Notes under the pieces: generated by a model | Databases searched by the model: none | Seen by the model: only the letters and a program-made list of their open reading frames with translations | What the model was told of the DNA's origin: nothing | Made by a program: the position numbers and the translations under genes | In this document: positions 54,818 through 64,000 of the stretch, piece after piece | Layout of the letters: the number at the start of each line of letters is the position of its first letter | Numbering within the stretch: position 1 is the stretch's first letter | DNA from: Lumbricus rubellus | Taxonomy: Eukaryota; Annelida; Clitellata; Crassiclitellata; Lumbricidae | Length of the DNA: 64,000 nt | Direction of reading: 5' to 3' | Assembly (NCBI GenBank): GCA_945859605.1 | Contig: OX243825.1 | Span: 30,214,329 to 30,278,328, forward strand

Positions 54818-55072
54818 ATGTCTGTTGATGATTTAGAATTGTTGATTAGTGATTTACAGAAACTGCTTATAATTAAAAGAGAAACATATACTCAAGAGGA
54901 AACTCAAGAGGAAACTCAAGAGTATACTCAAGAGGAAACTCAAGAGTATACTCAAGAGGAAACTCAAGAGTATACTCAAGAGGAAACTCAAGAGTATATT
55001 CAAGAGGAAACTCAAGAGGAAACTCAAGAGGAAGGTTGCATGGAACCGCCATTGCAACACGAGCTTGGTTAG
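54818..55072 (+). CDS. Second repeat ORF (84 aa) running into the right direct repeat
   Basis: M-S-V-D-D-L-E-L-L-I-S-D-L-Q-K-L-L starts a short amphipathic helix-like segment. Then come tandem T-Q-E-E / T-Q-E-Y units from a 12-bp repeat (54889-55034). The end, E-E-G-C-M-E-P-P-L-Q-H-E-L-G, is the C-terminal part of the pre-gag ORF family and lies inside the right 404-bp repeat. A fusion made by the duplication boundary is likely. Confidence 0.35.
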   Translation: MSVDDLELLISDLQKLLIIKRETYTQEETQEETQEYTQEETQEYTQEETQEYTQEETQEYIQEETQEETQEEGCMEPPLQHELG

Positions 55073-55431
55073 GGAACTTCTATGTCGTTTAATCGTTACT
55101 GACAATTTTCAAATACAGTTAGTATCTTATAACCGAAGAAAGTTCGAGAGTAAGAAAGCGCACAACGATGCGGCTAGACGAAAGAAGAGCGCAACGGTGA
55201 GACCAGACGATGACGGGGCAAGAAAGAGTGGACGCTTCTCCGCCTTTCTCCGTCAATTCTCCGCCACTTTTCCGCAACTTTTCCGCCACGTCTACGCCAG
55301 ACGTGGGCGGTGTCTGAAAGAGCAGTAACTTCTGACAGACGTGTGCGGTGCCGGAAGGAAGTGGCACTTTTATGCAAGACGCGGCCAGCGGTCGTAAAGT
55401 GAACGGCGTCAGGGCTGAAACTGCCGACGCT
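55028..55431. repeat. 404-bp direct repeat, right copy
   Basis: Partner of 52885-53288, equal in length. The (ACTCAAGAGGAA)n array runs directly into its first bases. Confidence 0.9.
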
Positions 55432-55629
55432 GGGTCCATATTCCATCATAGGACGAGGACCAACGGACGACATCAGAACGAAGCAACGAAACCAGACCAG
55501 TGAGCCGACAGAAGCCCTTCGCCGAGTAACAAGTAGGGCCAGTGTCTCTTGCGACTTCTAAGTGCCATCTTTGTTTAGATTCCATGCGTGTAGGTAATTT
55601 TCCTTGTCTTTTCCTCGAATGTCGAATGA

Positions 55630-56137
55630 TTGGCTTTTCAGATTAGTTAGCATCTCTTGTCCAGAGGTATGAGAAGAGAGAGGAACTACATGTACGTTGG
55701 GTCTGCTTCAGACGACTGTTCGACACTGCATTTCTGCCTGAACCTTCTTCGGTTCTTACGACATGATGAGACCCTGATCTATGACTGGTGGGCTAGTTAT
55801 CACTTTTTAGGTTGCGATCTGTACGAGTGCCCCCCACCGAGGGTCCGTCATAGCGGAACTTATCTGGTGTAGGGACCCTTTGACTTCCATCTCAGAGCTC
55901 TTTCTGGAACCAGAGCCTGCACCGACGGAGGATCTCTGGAAACAGTGTAATCCGCCACCACCTCTCTCGGAACAGTGGGATCCCGATGATTCAGGCTTTA
56001 TAGACAACATCTGGACGGCCAAGAGGGATTGTTTATTTCTGGACGAATTCTCGGATGAGGCGTCAGATGATTTCTTTGGCCTATTAGTTCCGATGAGAGA
56101 GGGTGAATCAAGCTCAAAGCCTAGATCTATTGACTAG
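55630..56137 (+). pseudogene. Pre-gag ORF family, copy e, upstream of gag
   Basis: Frameshifted readings give W-V-C-F-R-R-L-F-D, then W-W-A-S-Y-H-F-L-G-C-D-L, then R-D-P-L-T-S-I-S-E-L-F-L-E-P-E-P and an acidic C-terminus ending at TAG 56137. A Gag remnant starts 38 bases later. This copy shows the order of the family: small acidic ORF, then gag. Confidence 0.6.
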
Positions 56138-56174
56138 ATCAGGACTATAATTCTGCCCCCAACCTTTTTCCAAG

Positions 56175-56870
56175 ATGGGCGATCCAAGAGACTTTCTTCT
56201 AAATTATCTTAGATCTGAATTTCATAAACTCGATGATGAAGGTGCTAAGTCAGCATTTGGGCTTTTACTTCGAGACCAGGCGACAGTTTTGTTTAAAACT
56301 CTCTGATAAACTTCATGAAGAAATTCTAACAGAATTAACCGATTATATTATACGCCTATTCTTGAGAAGATATACCAAACAGTAGAAAATTTTCGAGAAT
56401 TAACGTCCCGTTGGGAACAAAAACAATCTCGATGATGAAGATGCTAAGTCAGCATTTGGGCTTTTACTTCGAGACCAGGCGACAGTTTTGGTGAAAACTG
56501 CAGAGAAACTTGATGAGCAAACTCTGAAACAGTTAACCGATCTATTCTTGAGTAGATATACCAAACAAGAGAAAATTTGGCGATAATTAACGACCCTTTG
56601 GGAACAAAACCAAACAATAGGTCAATCTGCAGAAGATTCTACTGCCAATATATACGCAAAAGCGGATCATCTGAAATTGGATGACTCCACCATCTTTCAC
56701 ATTGTACTTAGGCCTAACGGTCTTCAACCGGCAGTGAGAAATTGCACTTCGATGACAATCTCAAAACTCTAGAAAATCTTTTACAATCGTCAAATTTTGG
56801 AAATGAATCCACAGCCAATACTGAGACAATGAGAACATTGAACGAAATGCCAAAATGAACCATTTACAAC
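56175..56870 (+). pseudogene. LTR-retroelement Gag remnant with tandem duplication
   Basis: An ATG at 56175 opens a frame with helical, Leu-rich capsid-like sequence, including a short L-F-L-S-R-Y-T-K-Q stretch typical of Ty3-type Gag. Several stops and frameshifts interrupt it. About 200 bases (56228-56425) are duplicated in tandem at 56426-56620, so part of the capsid region occurs twice. Confidence 0.7.
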
Positions 56871-56949
56871 CCGCTTCTGTAGTGCCGGTAAGAGATGAGG
56901 ATAATGCTAGGCGGGTAACTTTTCAGTTGAAAAGCGTAATGTTATAATT

Positions 56950-57650
56950 CAACTGCTACATTCCCCCTACATGCCTACACGCACGAGTGGTTGCTGCGTG
57001 CATAATGTGGGTTGTCACGACGGCCCAAATGATCCATCGAATTATGCCGTACAAAGATCGTTTACACAGATGTCGAATACTTCAAATCCACAAAGTTTTA
57101 CAAATTAGTCGGATGAAGTATCTTATTTCAATTCGCAGTAATCTGGAAAACGTCCTTATTTGTATATCAGGCCCGGAAGAAATCGATTTGACCGTAGGCT
57201 ACTCGTTCGAATTCGGCGCCAAACTCCGATAACAATCGAAGTGCGCAAAACTTTCAATATTATTATGCGGCAATTGTGCGAGGAAACATCAACCTACGGC
57301 TCGCCCAGCTCAACAAGTGAGATGTAGACACAGTGGCCGTTTCAATCATTTTGCTAGGGCTTGCAGGTCAGGCAGGCTTGACGCTCCATAGGAATTTGAG
57401 CCCGTTTTGTCACACAGGCAGAACAGGCATGCAAAACGTCGCGTAGCCTACCGTTTCGAAGGAAAAAAGCTTTTCGATTATCTTCAGTGGCAAATGATTC
57501 CCATTTTCAGAACTAATTTGAGTCAGCATCCACGTCATCAGGCTTTCACAAAGAATCTGCTGTATATGCGAAGCATGCGTTAAATTGTTCTGGAAATTGT
57601 TCGGCAAATACAAGCGAGCCCTCGTAGACTCGGGAGCAATTAGGAAGTAA
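56950..57650 (+). pseudogene. Possible nucleocapsid and protease remnants
   Basis: A region with Cys and His near 56985-57020 could be a decayed zinc knuckle. At about 57612-57640 the frame reads A-L-V-D-S-G-A, the active-site signature of retropepsins. Everything between is broken. Reverse transcriptase is not seen. Confidence 0.4.
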
Positions 57651-57659
57651 GGATCAGCT

Positions 57660-58555
57660 CAATTCAGAGTTTATTTTGATGTAGAACTACATTTTTAGTT
57701 TATATGTTGTATTTGTACAGTTGGATGGTGTTTTAGGTGCCTGTTTCCAGCGAGGAATCTTGTATAATAGAACTGATGATGACATTTGCTGTAAAGAGAA
57801 TATCTGGTACCGTAACCTCAGTAAAAATATTCAGCTGATATCTGCTGATTTTTTGCTGGAAAAGTGTAGGACCAGATGACAGAACATGGTGCAAGCTGAA
57901 CTGTGTCAACAGAACGAACATTCATGAAGTAAGCTGTTAGTTTCCACTATCTATGCTGATTAGTTTCAAACTATAGAATGTGTAATGATGCTGAGATGCA
58001 ATAGACTTTTCATTGAAAGCTTCTGCTTATCTAGAATTAATTCATCTCACAAAGAATGGAATAAAATGGATTGGACTGAAGAATTGTGTGAAATAGTATT
58101 GTTTTCTTTCAACATTTATTATCGATGCACCAGGCTTTGTGTTCTAGTTTATTTTTCCATGTTATTGTATTTTGTATTGTTGTTTATTAACTGATCAGTG
58201 ATCACGTCTTGTTTCCCGAGGTATTTGATCTTCTTGTAACAGATTACATGAGACATTCGCTGAGTACTCAGCAGAGATTCACATCGGGATTCTGAACTCC
58301 ATTGCCAAAACCATATTCCAAAGTTGCTAAGCTAGTCAAAATCTGTGAACCGGCTGCAGTGAACATCTGCATTCTTTTTCACCGCTGGCCCAAGAGCCGC
58401 TGATAACCGGGGTTATAGAGGTAAGCAGCATGGTGCCCCTGATAGAGAGCATATTTCTAAGTGTAGTCTGCTAGATAAGAAAAAAACAATCATTGCAATA
58501 GGCCTGCATCACGGACACATGGAAACTTCTGTCGCGGCCTTCAACCATTAGTCAC
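57660..58555. other. No gene; one shared repeat
   Basis: 58263-58440 repeats 48242-48403 (CCGCTGATAACCGGGGTTAT and flanks). The rest has no recognisable feature. Confidence 0.4.
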
Positions 58556-58559
58556 AAAT

Positions 58560-58920
58560 TACTAATCATGGAATCGGATCCTATGCAGTATTCTCTCACT
58601 CCCAAGGAAGAAAAAGAGCTGACGGAATGGTATGCTGAACATCATCCCATAAAACATATACATGGCGGAATTTGTTACTGCATTGGCGTCAAGGTGGATA
58701 ATCGCCTGGCGAAATGGTCACTCTAACGTCAGAAGAAAATACGCCTCCTAACATTGACCACAATAATTTGCCAATCAAAAGATAAGAAAACACGCATCCT
58801 CCTCTCATTCCTGAGGAAGAAAAAGATCTGGCTGAATGGTATGCTGACCATTATCCCATAAAACATAATTATAAATGGCGGGATCTGTTATTGCATTGGT
58901 GACAAGGTTGAAAAACAAGG
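58560..58920 (+). pseudogene. Two tandem decayed copies of the 41095 ORF core
   Basis: 58564 onward reads S-L-T-P-K-E-E-K-E-L-T-E-W-Y-A-E-H-H-P; 58792 onward reads P-P-L-I-P-E-E-E-K-D-L-A-E-W-Y-A-D-H-Y-P. Both continue to a C-x-C-I-G or shifted equivalent and then decay. Confidence 0.55.
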
Positions 58921-59179
58921 CATATTGATCACTCGATCATGCTTAATTACCAGGAATCGACCGCAAAGGGCTCATAAATGATCGTTGGAGTAGCGGTAGA
59001 TAGGCCTACTGCAAAATACAGTGATGCAATAATGCCCTATGTGGTGGTGATTAAGCAGACCTAAATCGGTTAACTTGAATCCTATGCAATATTACTGAAT
59101 ATCTGTCAATATAACAGCTCAAATTGTAAAGCCAGAACAGAAACTCACCGACTAGACGATTGACAGCATTATTTTCTTT

Positions 59180-59425
59180 TGCGTTATGTTCTTTTGCACA
59201 GAATACCACAAGGAACAGAGACATTTCTATTATTTCCTGGATGGGCATTTCTTTTGTTCTTGACAAACGAAAATTAATGGGGAAAGGTGTATATTACATC
59301 GTCCATAAAACCGATAAGGACAGATCATATTCTAAGAGACACAAAACGAATCAGAAGCACAGAGATCCAGTCCATGTAGAACGTCTGAATTTAAGTGTTG
59401 ATGACAGAGACTTTCAGATTTGAAG
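59180..59425 (+). pseudogene. Integrase C-terminus-like remnant, other family
   Basis: A frame reads K-G-V-Y-Y-I-V-H-K-T-D-K-D, then H-R-D-P-V-H-V-E-R-L. Such strand-rich basic ends with an ERL/DRL close are common at the end of Ty3-type polyproteins. An acidic, Pro-rich stretch follows to 59580. Confidence 0.4.
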
Positions 59426-59599
59426 ACTCGGAATATTTTATTCTCAAATCACAGAACCTGCAAGTGATTCCCCAGAAGACACAACATATCCAGAAGGAAC
59501 ACCTTTCAACAATGATGACGAACATGACACTTCATTCGATGTTCCTGATCATTCCAGCAGAGAACCTTGTTTCACTGTAACACTCTGCCTAATTGCCGC

Positions 59600-62335
59600 A
59601 AGGGTTCCCTACACTGCTCTAGACTGATCTAGTCAATCAGTACAACGTCACAGTTATGCAGTGGGTTTTAATTATGTTGGGTATTTTCATCAGAAGACTA
59701 GTTTCTGGTCACAAAGGTTTCATTTTAATTGCATTCTCTTAAAACGGCGACAGAGGAAGATGAAAAGGCGTTGACCAAGCGTGTACAAGCCATCAGTAAC
59801 TGTATACTATAGCCTACGAAACGCATGACGTCTTTTACAACATTAAGTTTGGCAATATTGAACAATTGTTGCAACAATATTATTCAGATTTAGTTGAATC
59901 CATCCAAGGACATCAACAGTGGATTAAATGTAATGTCAACACATTAAGATGAGATCCATTAGCAGTTGTTGTAGTGCATTGCATGTTGTGGCTATTACTG
60001 GATGATCGAAAGAAATTCGTGTGAAGCCATGCATCGACCAAAGACACACAAAGACATCTACTACATAACCGATGTGTTGTCTCATGATGTATTTCATCTT
60101 TACATCTGTGCTGACCATGTGACCATTCTTGAGACCAGGACAGCATTGGACATACAGTGTCACATAGAGACAGTCACAACTGGTATTGGACTTGTAACAA
60201 ATTACCGACGACTGTATTACTCTGAACTTAAGAACAATGATAATGCAGAATGCAGATAAATTTGTCCCGTTTCTTGTCCCATTCTAATAACATTAGCTGC
60301 AGCGTCCTTGTAACAAAGAAATCAAATTAGAGACAAAGATTTATGGTGGGCCGTCAACAACCAGGTAGACTGGGGTAATAATAGCACATAGACGGTGCAC
60401 TGCAATGCAATGACACTGAGATAATAATGAGAAATAATGTTGAATAGCTGTGCGGACCAGAAAGCCAGTTAAGCACAGGTCAGAGGAGATGTAATAGGTG
60501 AACACTGATAGCAGAAGCCATAATTATGATCATGAATAGAAGTAGGCCTATATGCGTGCGATGTGCTCACAGTCTGCACCGCACTAGCAGCAGCCAAATA
60601 AATAGTCACATTTGGTGGAGTCGCCTCTACAATCGCATATATAAGAATGTGACGAGTCGAATGTCTCTGCTGTAGGTTTGCAGGTAACTGCTTAACCATG
60701 AATTACGAAAGAAACTCGATGGCTCATGTGAAGATGAAATCGCTAAGCATTGCTGAATAGTCTCACATAGACAACGTGAAAGACTGCCGGTCAATGGCAC
60801 GCAGTGAAACTGAGAAAGAGCAACCAGGTACAACTAGTTCAGAATATTCTTTCATCTGTAACCGACTTCGTGAAAAAGAGAAAATGCTACGAATCATCTG
60901 ATGGACGATCTGTCTCAGGGTTCTTAATACAAAAAAGAATATATATATATATATACATATATATAGTCAATATTCTTAATAAAGACTCTTATAACCATGT
61001 ATCATTTCTGTTTAATTAACAATTCATTAGCTTTCTAGTTGAAACTAGGAGTCACTGGTATACAATAATTGGCAAAGAACCTCTGCTTTCGATCCTGCAC
61101 TTTATGGGCAAGGTTCGTGAGTCCCGTGTTCTTTAATTAGAACCATAAAGAAGAACAATATCAAACTTGCTGATAAAATAATATGTATCGCCATTTCTGA
61201 AGAATGCTTAGAGGTCTAAGATTGTCTGCATCCACGATTAATGCAACGAATTCGTGCAATAATTTAATGTTCTATTCGTACTTATAGGAATACGTTTGAA
61301 CGGAGACCAGGTTCTGATCGATGAGACATTATTCAATAAGTGATTCTAAACACTTCAATGGTGGCATATGCTATCGCATCAGTGACAAGGTGGACGTGAA
61401 TTTTGCGAATGCAATCGTGAGATGGCCACTGTCATACGGGAGACGATCGACTTTGTACGCCATCCTAAAGAACAACTATTTCGAAAGAACGAACAAACTT
61501 TTAAGAATCTCGTTTGTTTTCAATATGCAAAGTCGAAGAAATAGTCACGAATCTACTAAGTCATAGAAATGTAAACAAACGGTTCAGTGATCGCGAACTG
61601 ATTGTTCTTTGTCACAGTGGTAATACATCACAACACGAACGCATCAATTCGTCGTCTTCGTTGCTTAGACCTAAGTGAGTTCCTTTGGAAGTTAATTTAA
61701 CATATTCTCATAGATCATAAGGAGAACCGCTGCTTCTGATGATTTTCGTGTGGAAGAAGAAGAGATTGGTGAAGATTGGACAATGGTTGCATTCACCTTT
61801 AAAAAAGACAAATATAACCAAAGCATCTTGTTGAGTATTTTCACCATCATCCGGGTACTCTTCATTGTAATAACTGTAGACTCGATTTGGAGACTAGTCT
61901 TGAATGAAGTGGCTATGCACATCAAATCACCGCCGTAAACATCAAAAATCAAACAGAGAACGGGATTGCGACAATAACGCGGAGCTGTCTTCATCGCTAA
62001 GTGCGACATACTCGGTAAATGACTCGGAATTATTCATAGCAAGTTCAGAGTATTCCTCCGTCTATAGCCTCATTCAACGAAAAATAAAAACAGAATGCTT
62101 CGAATATTCCTTAGCCTGTTACATTGTTGAACTTGAACGGAAGAGAAACAAAATTATGTTGCAGTCGCTGCGCGTAATGTCGTTATTGGTAGGCTACTTA
62201 CTCCAACAACACGCGTTAAGTCCATTTCTGGCGACTACAAATTTTAAACACTTCATTCGAGTTGCTGATATGCAACGTTTTGCTTAGGGTCAACGACCAT
62301 CGAGAGGCATTTCTACAGCCCCAATGATCGAACCC
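59600..62335. other. No gene recognised
   Basis: It contains short frames without motifs and an (AT)n run at 60943-60966. A very weak relative of the C-x-x-I-S-D-K-V-D core is at 61350-61400. Confidence 0.35.
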
Positions 62336-62339
62336 ACGC

Positions 62340-62800
62340 AGCACGGCATCGGGATTGAAACCACGGGATGATTACCCATGACGGTTTCAACAGCAGCATG
62401 GTCTGGCTTTATACCAACCTGAAAAAGATCCTAGGACTTATAGATGGGATCCTAGCGAGGATGGTTGGCTAGAGGAGAGAGCGGTGGCTAGCTTTAGGTG
62501 GTCCTCGATGCAGCCTAGAAGTCGCTAGGAGGAATGGATAACATTGGATATAGTGAACGGAAGCTGAGGAATCTGGGCACTTGGATTCTGTCAGAAGGAG
62601 GAGAGAGATGGAGCTTTAGCGACCGGACTTCAGAGAACAGTTTTGTAACGTGAATGTTGTCTGTACGGTTGGTGACTGTAAATATACTTGTTATAGGCCT
62701 AATTCAAGCAGTGTCTCCTGTGTCCAGTTCCTTCACCCAAGTGTGTCATAATTCGTTTAGAATCGGGGTAGGTCTATGTACTTAAGTTTTTTCTCTCTAT
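62340..62800 (+). other. Possible LTR / leader upstream of ORF copy f
   Basis: A frame near 62425-62470 reads Y-R-W-D-P-S-E-D-G-W and could be the end of a polyprotein. A TATA-poor stretch follows (TGTAAATATACTTGTTATAG near 62680), leading to the ORF at 62854. No second copy is available to define LTR edges. Confidence 0.25.
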
Positions 62801-62853
62801 TTTCTACATATTTTAAGCAATTTATGTCTCTTTATTTTTCTTCTTTAATTGGA

Positions 62854-63072
62854 ATGAGTGGTTTTTTGGAGTGGGTCACGTCTCTTGCCCACAAGGATCA
62901 GGAAAGAGAGGAGTTAACTTGGGTCTGCTTTCGGCGTCTGTTCGACCCTACTTTTCTGCCTGACCCTTCTCCGGTTCTTACGCCAGATGAGTCGGAAAGC
63001 TATGACTCGTGGGCCAGTTATCACTTCATAGGGTGTGATCTGGAACAGTGTCCCACAGAGACAAAGTCATAG
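62854..63072 (+). CDS. Pre-gag ORF family, copy f (N-terminal half, 72 aa)
   Basis: From ATG 62854: M-S-G-F-L-E-W-V-T-S-L, then W-V-C-F-R-R-L-F-D-P-T-F-L-P-D, P-V-L-T-P-D-E-S, and W-A-S-Y-H-F-I-G-C-D-L-E-Q-C. An upstream in-frame ATG at 62776 adds a hydrophobic leader that other copies lack. The frame ends at 63072. Sequence homologous to the second half was separated by the mariner insertion at 63091; its continuation is not in the window. Confidence 0.5.
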   Translation: MSGFLEWVTSLAHKDQEREELTWVCFRRLFDPTFLPDPSPVLTPDESESYDSWASYHFIGCDLEQCPTETKS

Positions 63073-63090
63073 AAGAACTTGTCTGGTGTA

Positions 63091-63828
63091 CAGGGTGCGG
63101 CCCAAAAAAATACCCCATTACGAAAATCGAGATTTCTCAAAAACCGCAGAATATTTTGTTATGAAACTTCGCCAGTCTATTTGACACATATCTATCGACA
63201 ACTTGGCTAAATTTAATTAAATTCGAATCATGAACACCAAAATGGTGCAACCCTGAAGTGAAACAACGTTATTTTCGTTTCAACAGACATTTCATGACAA
63301 CAATAAGTAGCAAAGATGATTTGTGCGTATTTTTCAGTTCAGAAATGTTCTCTGGCTGTGTGGTACGTTTGTGGTAAGTCTCAAGCATTGCACCCCAGAC
63401 AGCATAGTCGAGTGGGTTCATATCTGGGGAATTTGGCGGCCATGAATCCTTGTCGATGAAGTCCGGACAGTGACTTGTTAGCCAATCTTTAAGTTAGGCC
63501 AGCTTAGCGCCCTGAGCGGGCGCTTCATCTTGCTGAAAAGTGAACTGATTTCCCAAAACAGTGTGACAGTCATCGACAAGCTTAGGCAAAATATTCTCCT
63601 CGTAATACTTAGCATTGACTTTGGTCTTCTCGACAATGAAATGTAAGCGTCCTTTACCATCATAGCTGACACCTGCAGAAACCATGATGTGGGGAGAGAA
63701 TTTGGCTCTCTCGACCAACAGACGGCTTGGATTGATATCGGCTTTTTTCTTCTTCGTCCAGACGTGGTTGTTTTGATTATTAATGGTTGGATTGATGTAA
63801 AAGATCTTTTCATTGGTGAAGAAAACCT
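63091..63828 (-). mobile_element. Mariner-type transposon, truncated and inactive
   Basis: The terminal repeat starts CAGGGTGCGGCCCAAAAAAA at 63091 after a TA (63089-63090). On the minus strand, frames spread over 63250-63828 give F-F-T-N-E-K-I-F, then G-V-S-Y-D-G-K-G-R-L-H-F, F-T-F-Q-Q-D-E-A-P-A and W-P-P-N-S-P-D-M-N-P-L-D-Y. These are the catalytic blocks of a DD34D mariner transposase. The first catalytic Asp is Asn here, and at least one frameshift and a stop break the gene. The N-terminal DNA-binding half is not found between 63829 and 64000. Confidence 0.8.
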
Positions 63829-64000
63829 AATTATGGCACACTGCAGGCTACTTTATGTAAAAATATGATTTTTTATTGCGTGAATGTCATGTTCAGTTGA
63901 AAAAATGCTGTTCTGTCTTTTGCCTGATGTCATGATCACAGATATAAAGATGCTGACATAAAATTTTCAAATAATGTGCAGAAATATGTGGCGAATAAGA

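Noticed and set aside
52885..55431. Canonical LTR retrotransposon
   Set aside because: The direct repeats lack TG...CA ends, and no primer-binding site, polypurine tract, target duplication or pol sequence is seen between them. I kept them as direct repeats only.
55657..63090. Programmed frameshift between the two halves of the pre-gag ORF
   Set aside because: The halves are out of frame in the copies at 43430, 55630 and 62854, but the offset is +1 in one and -1 in the others, and the 41095 relative is in one frame. Independent decay explains this better.

Overview
The window is eukaryotic and almost certainly from an animal. It has GT-AG introns, phase-1 extracellular domain exons (von Willebrand factor A, EGF-like, Ig-like), tRNA-derived SINEs, 8-bp-TSD (hAT-like) DNA transposons, a mariner copy and debris of LTR retrotransposons. 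The very frequent palindrome TAGGCCTA and the type of extracellular gene suggest a marine invertebrate deuterostome, perhaps an echinoderm. That assignment is an inference with low confidence.

Left flank (1-5.9 kb): no convincing gene. It holds two short hAT-like elements with perfect 8-bp target duplications (2852-3016 and 4245-4562) and a fold-back element (3655-4199).

Main gene (5.9-30.9 kb, + strand): one gene of 27 coding exons. All splice phases join and the exon lengths sum to 9,333 nt, giving 3,110 residues plus a stop. The predicted protein is secreted: signal peptide; five closely related vWA modules (A-E), most followed by Ser/Thr/Pro-rich mucin-like linkers; a very long Ser/Pro/Thr exon of about 850 residues; then vWA-like F, EGF, vWA-like H, EGF, vWA J, EGF, vWA L, stop. 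No transmembrane segment is seen. A, B, C, D, E, J and L keep the MIDAS metal-site motifs; F and H have lost them. The linkers carry nine copies of a short conserved motif (T-L/R-I-G-A-x-S-P-x-L-P). The likely role is an extracellular matrix, mucus or coelomic adhesion protein. Introns contain SINEs, a hAT-like element with a nested SINE, a tandem-repeat element family and several microsatellites.

Middle (30.9-35.3 kb): the downstream flank, then a 2.9-kb hAT-like element that encloses a second 2.3-kb hAT-like element, each with its own perfect 8-bp target duplication, then an orphan half-vWA exon (35010-35279).

Right part (35.3-63.1 kb): a graveyard of rearranged LTR-retroelement pieces (Gag, protease-like and integrase C-terminal remnants, plus repeated blocks). 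Running through it are many decayed copies of a small ORF family lying upstream of gag, with the core L-T/S-P-E-E...W..HY...DP. One related copy (41095-41484) is intact and lies between 45-bp hairpin-forming direct repeats. A pair of 404-bp direct repeats (52885-53288 and 55028-55431) brackets a 1.7-kb segment coding for a low-complexity acidic protein with 21 perfect-length 9-residue repeats. The right end is a broken mariner transposase (minus strand) inserted in one of the pre-gag ORF copies.
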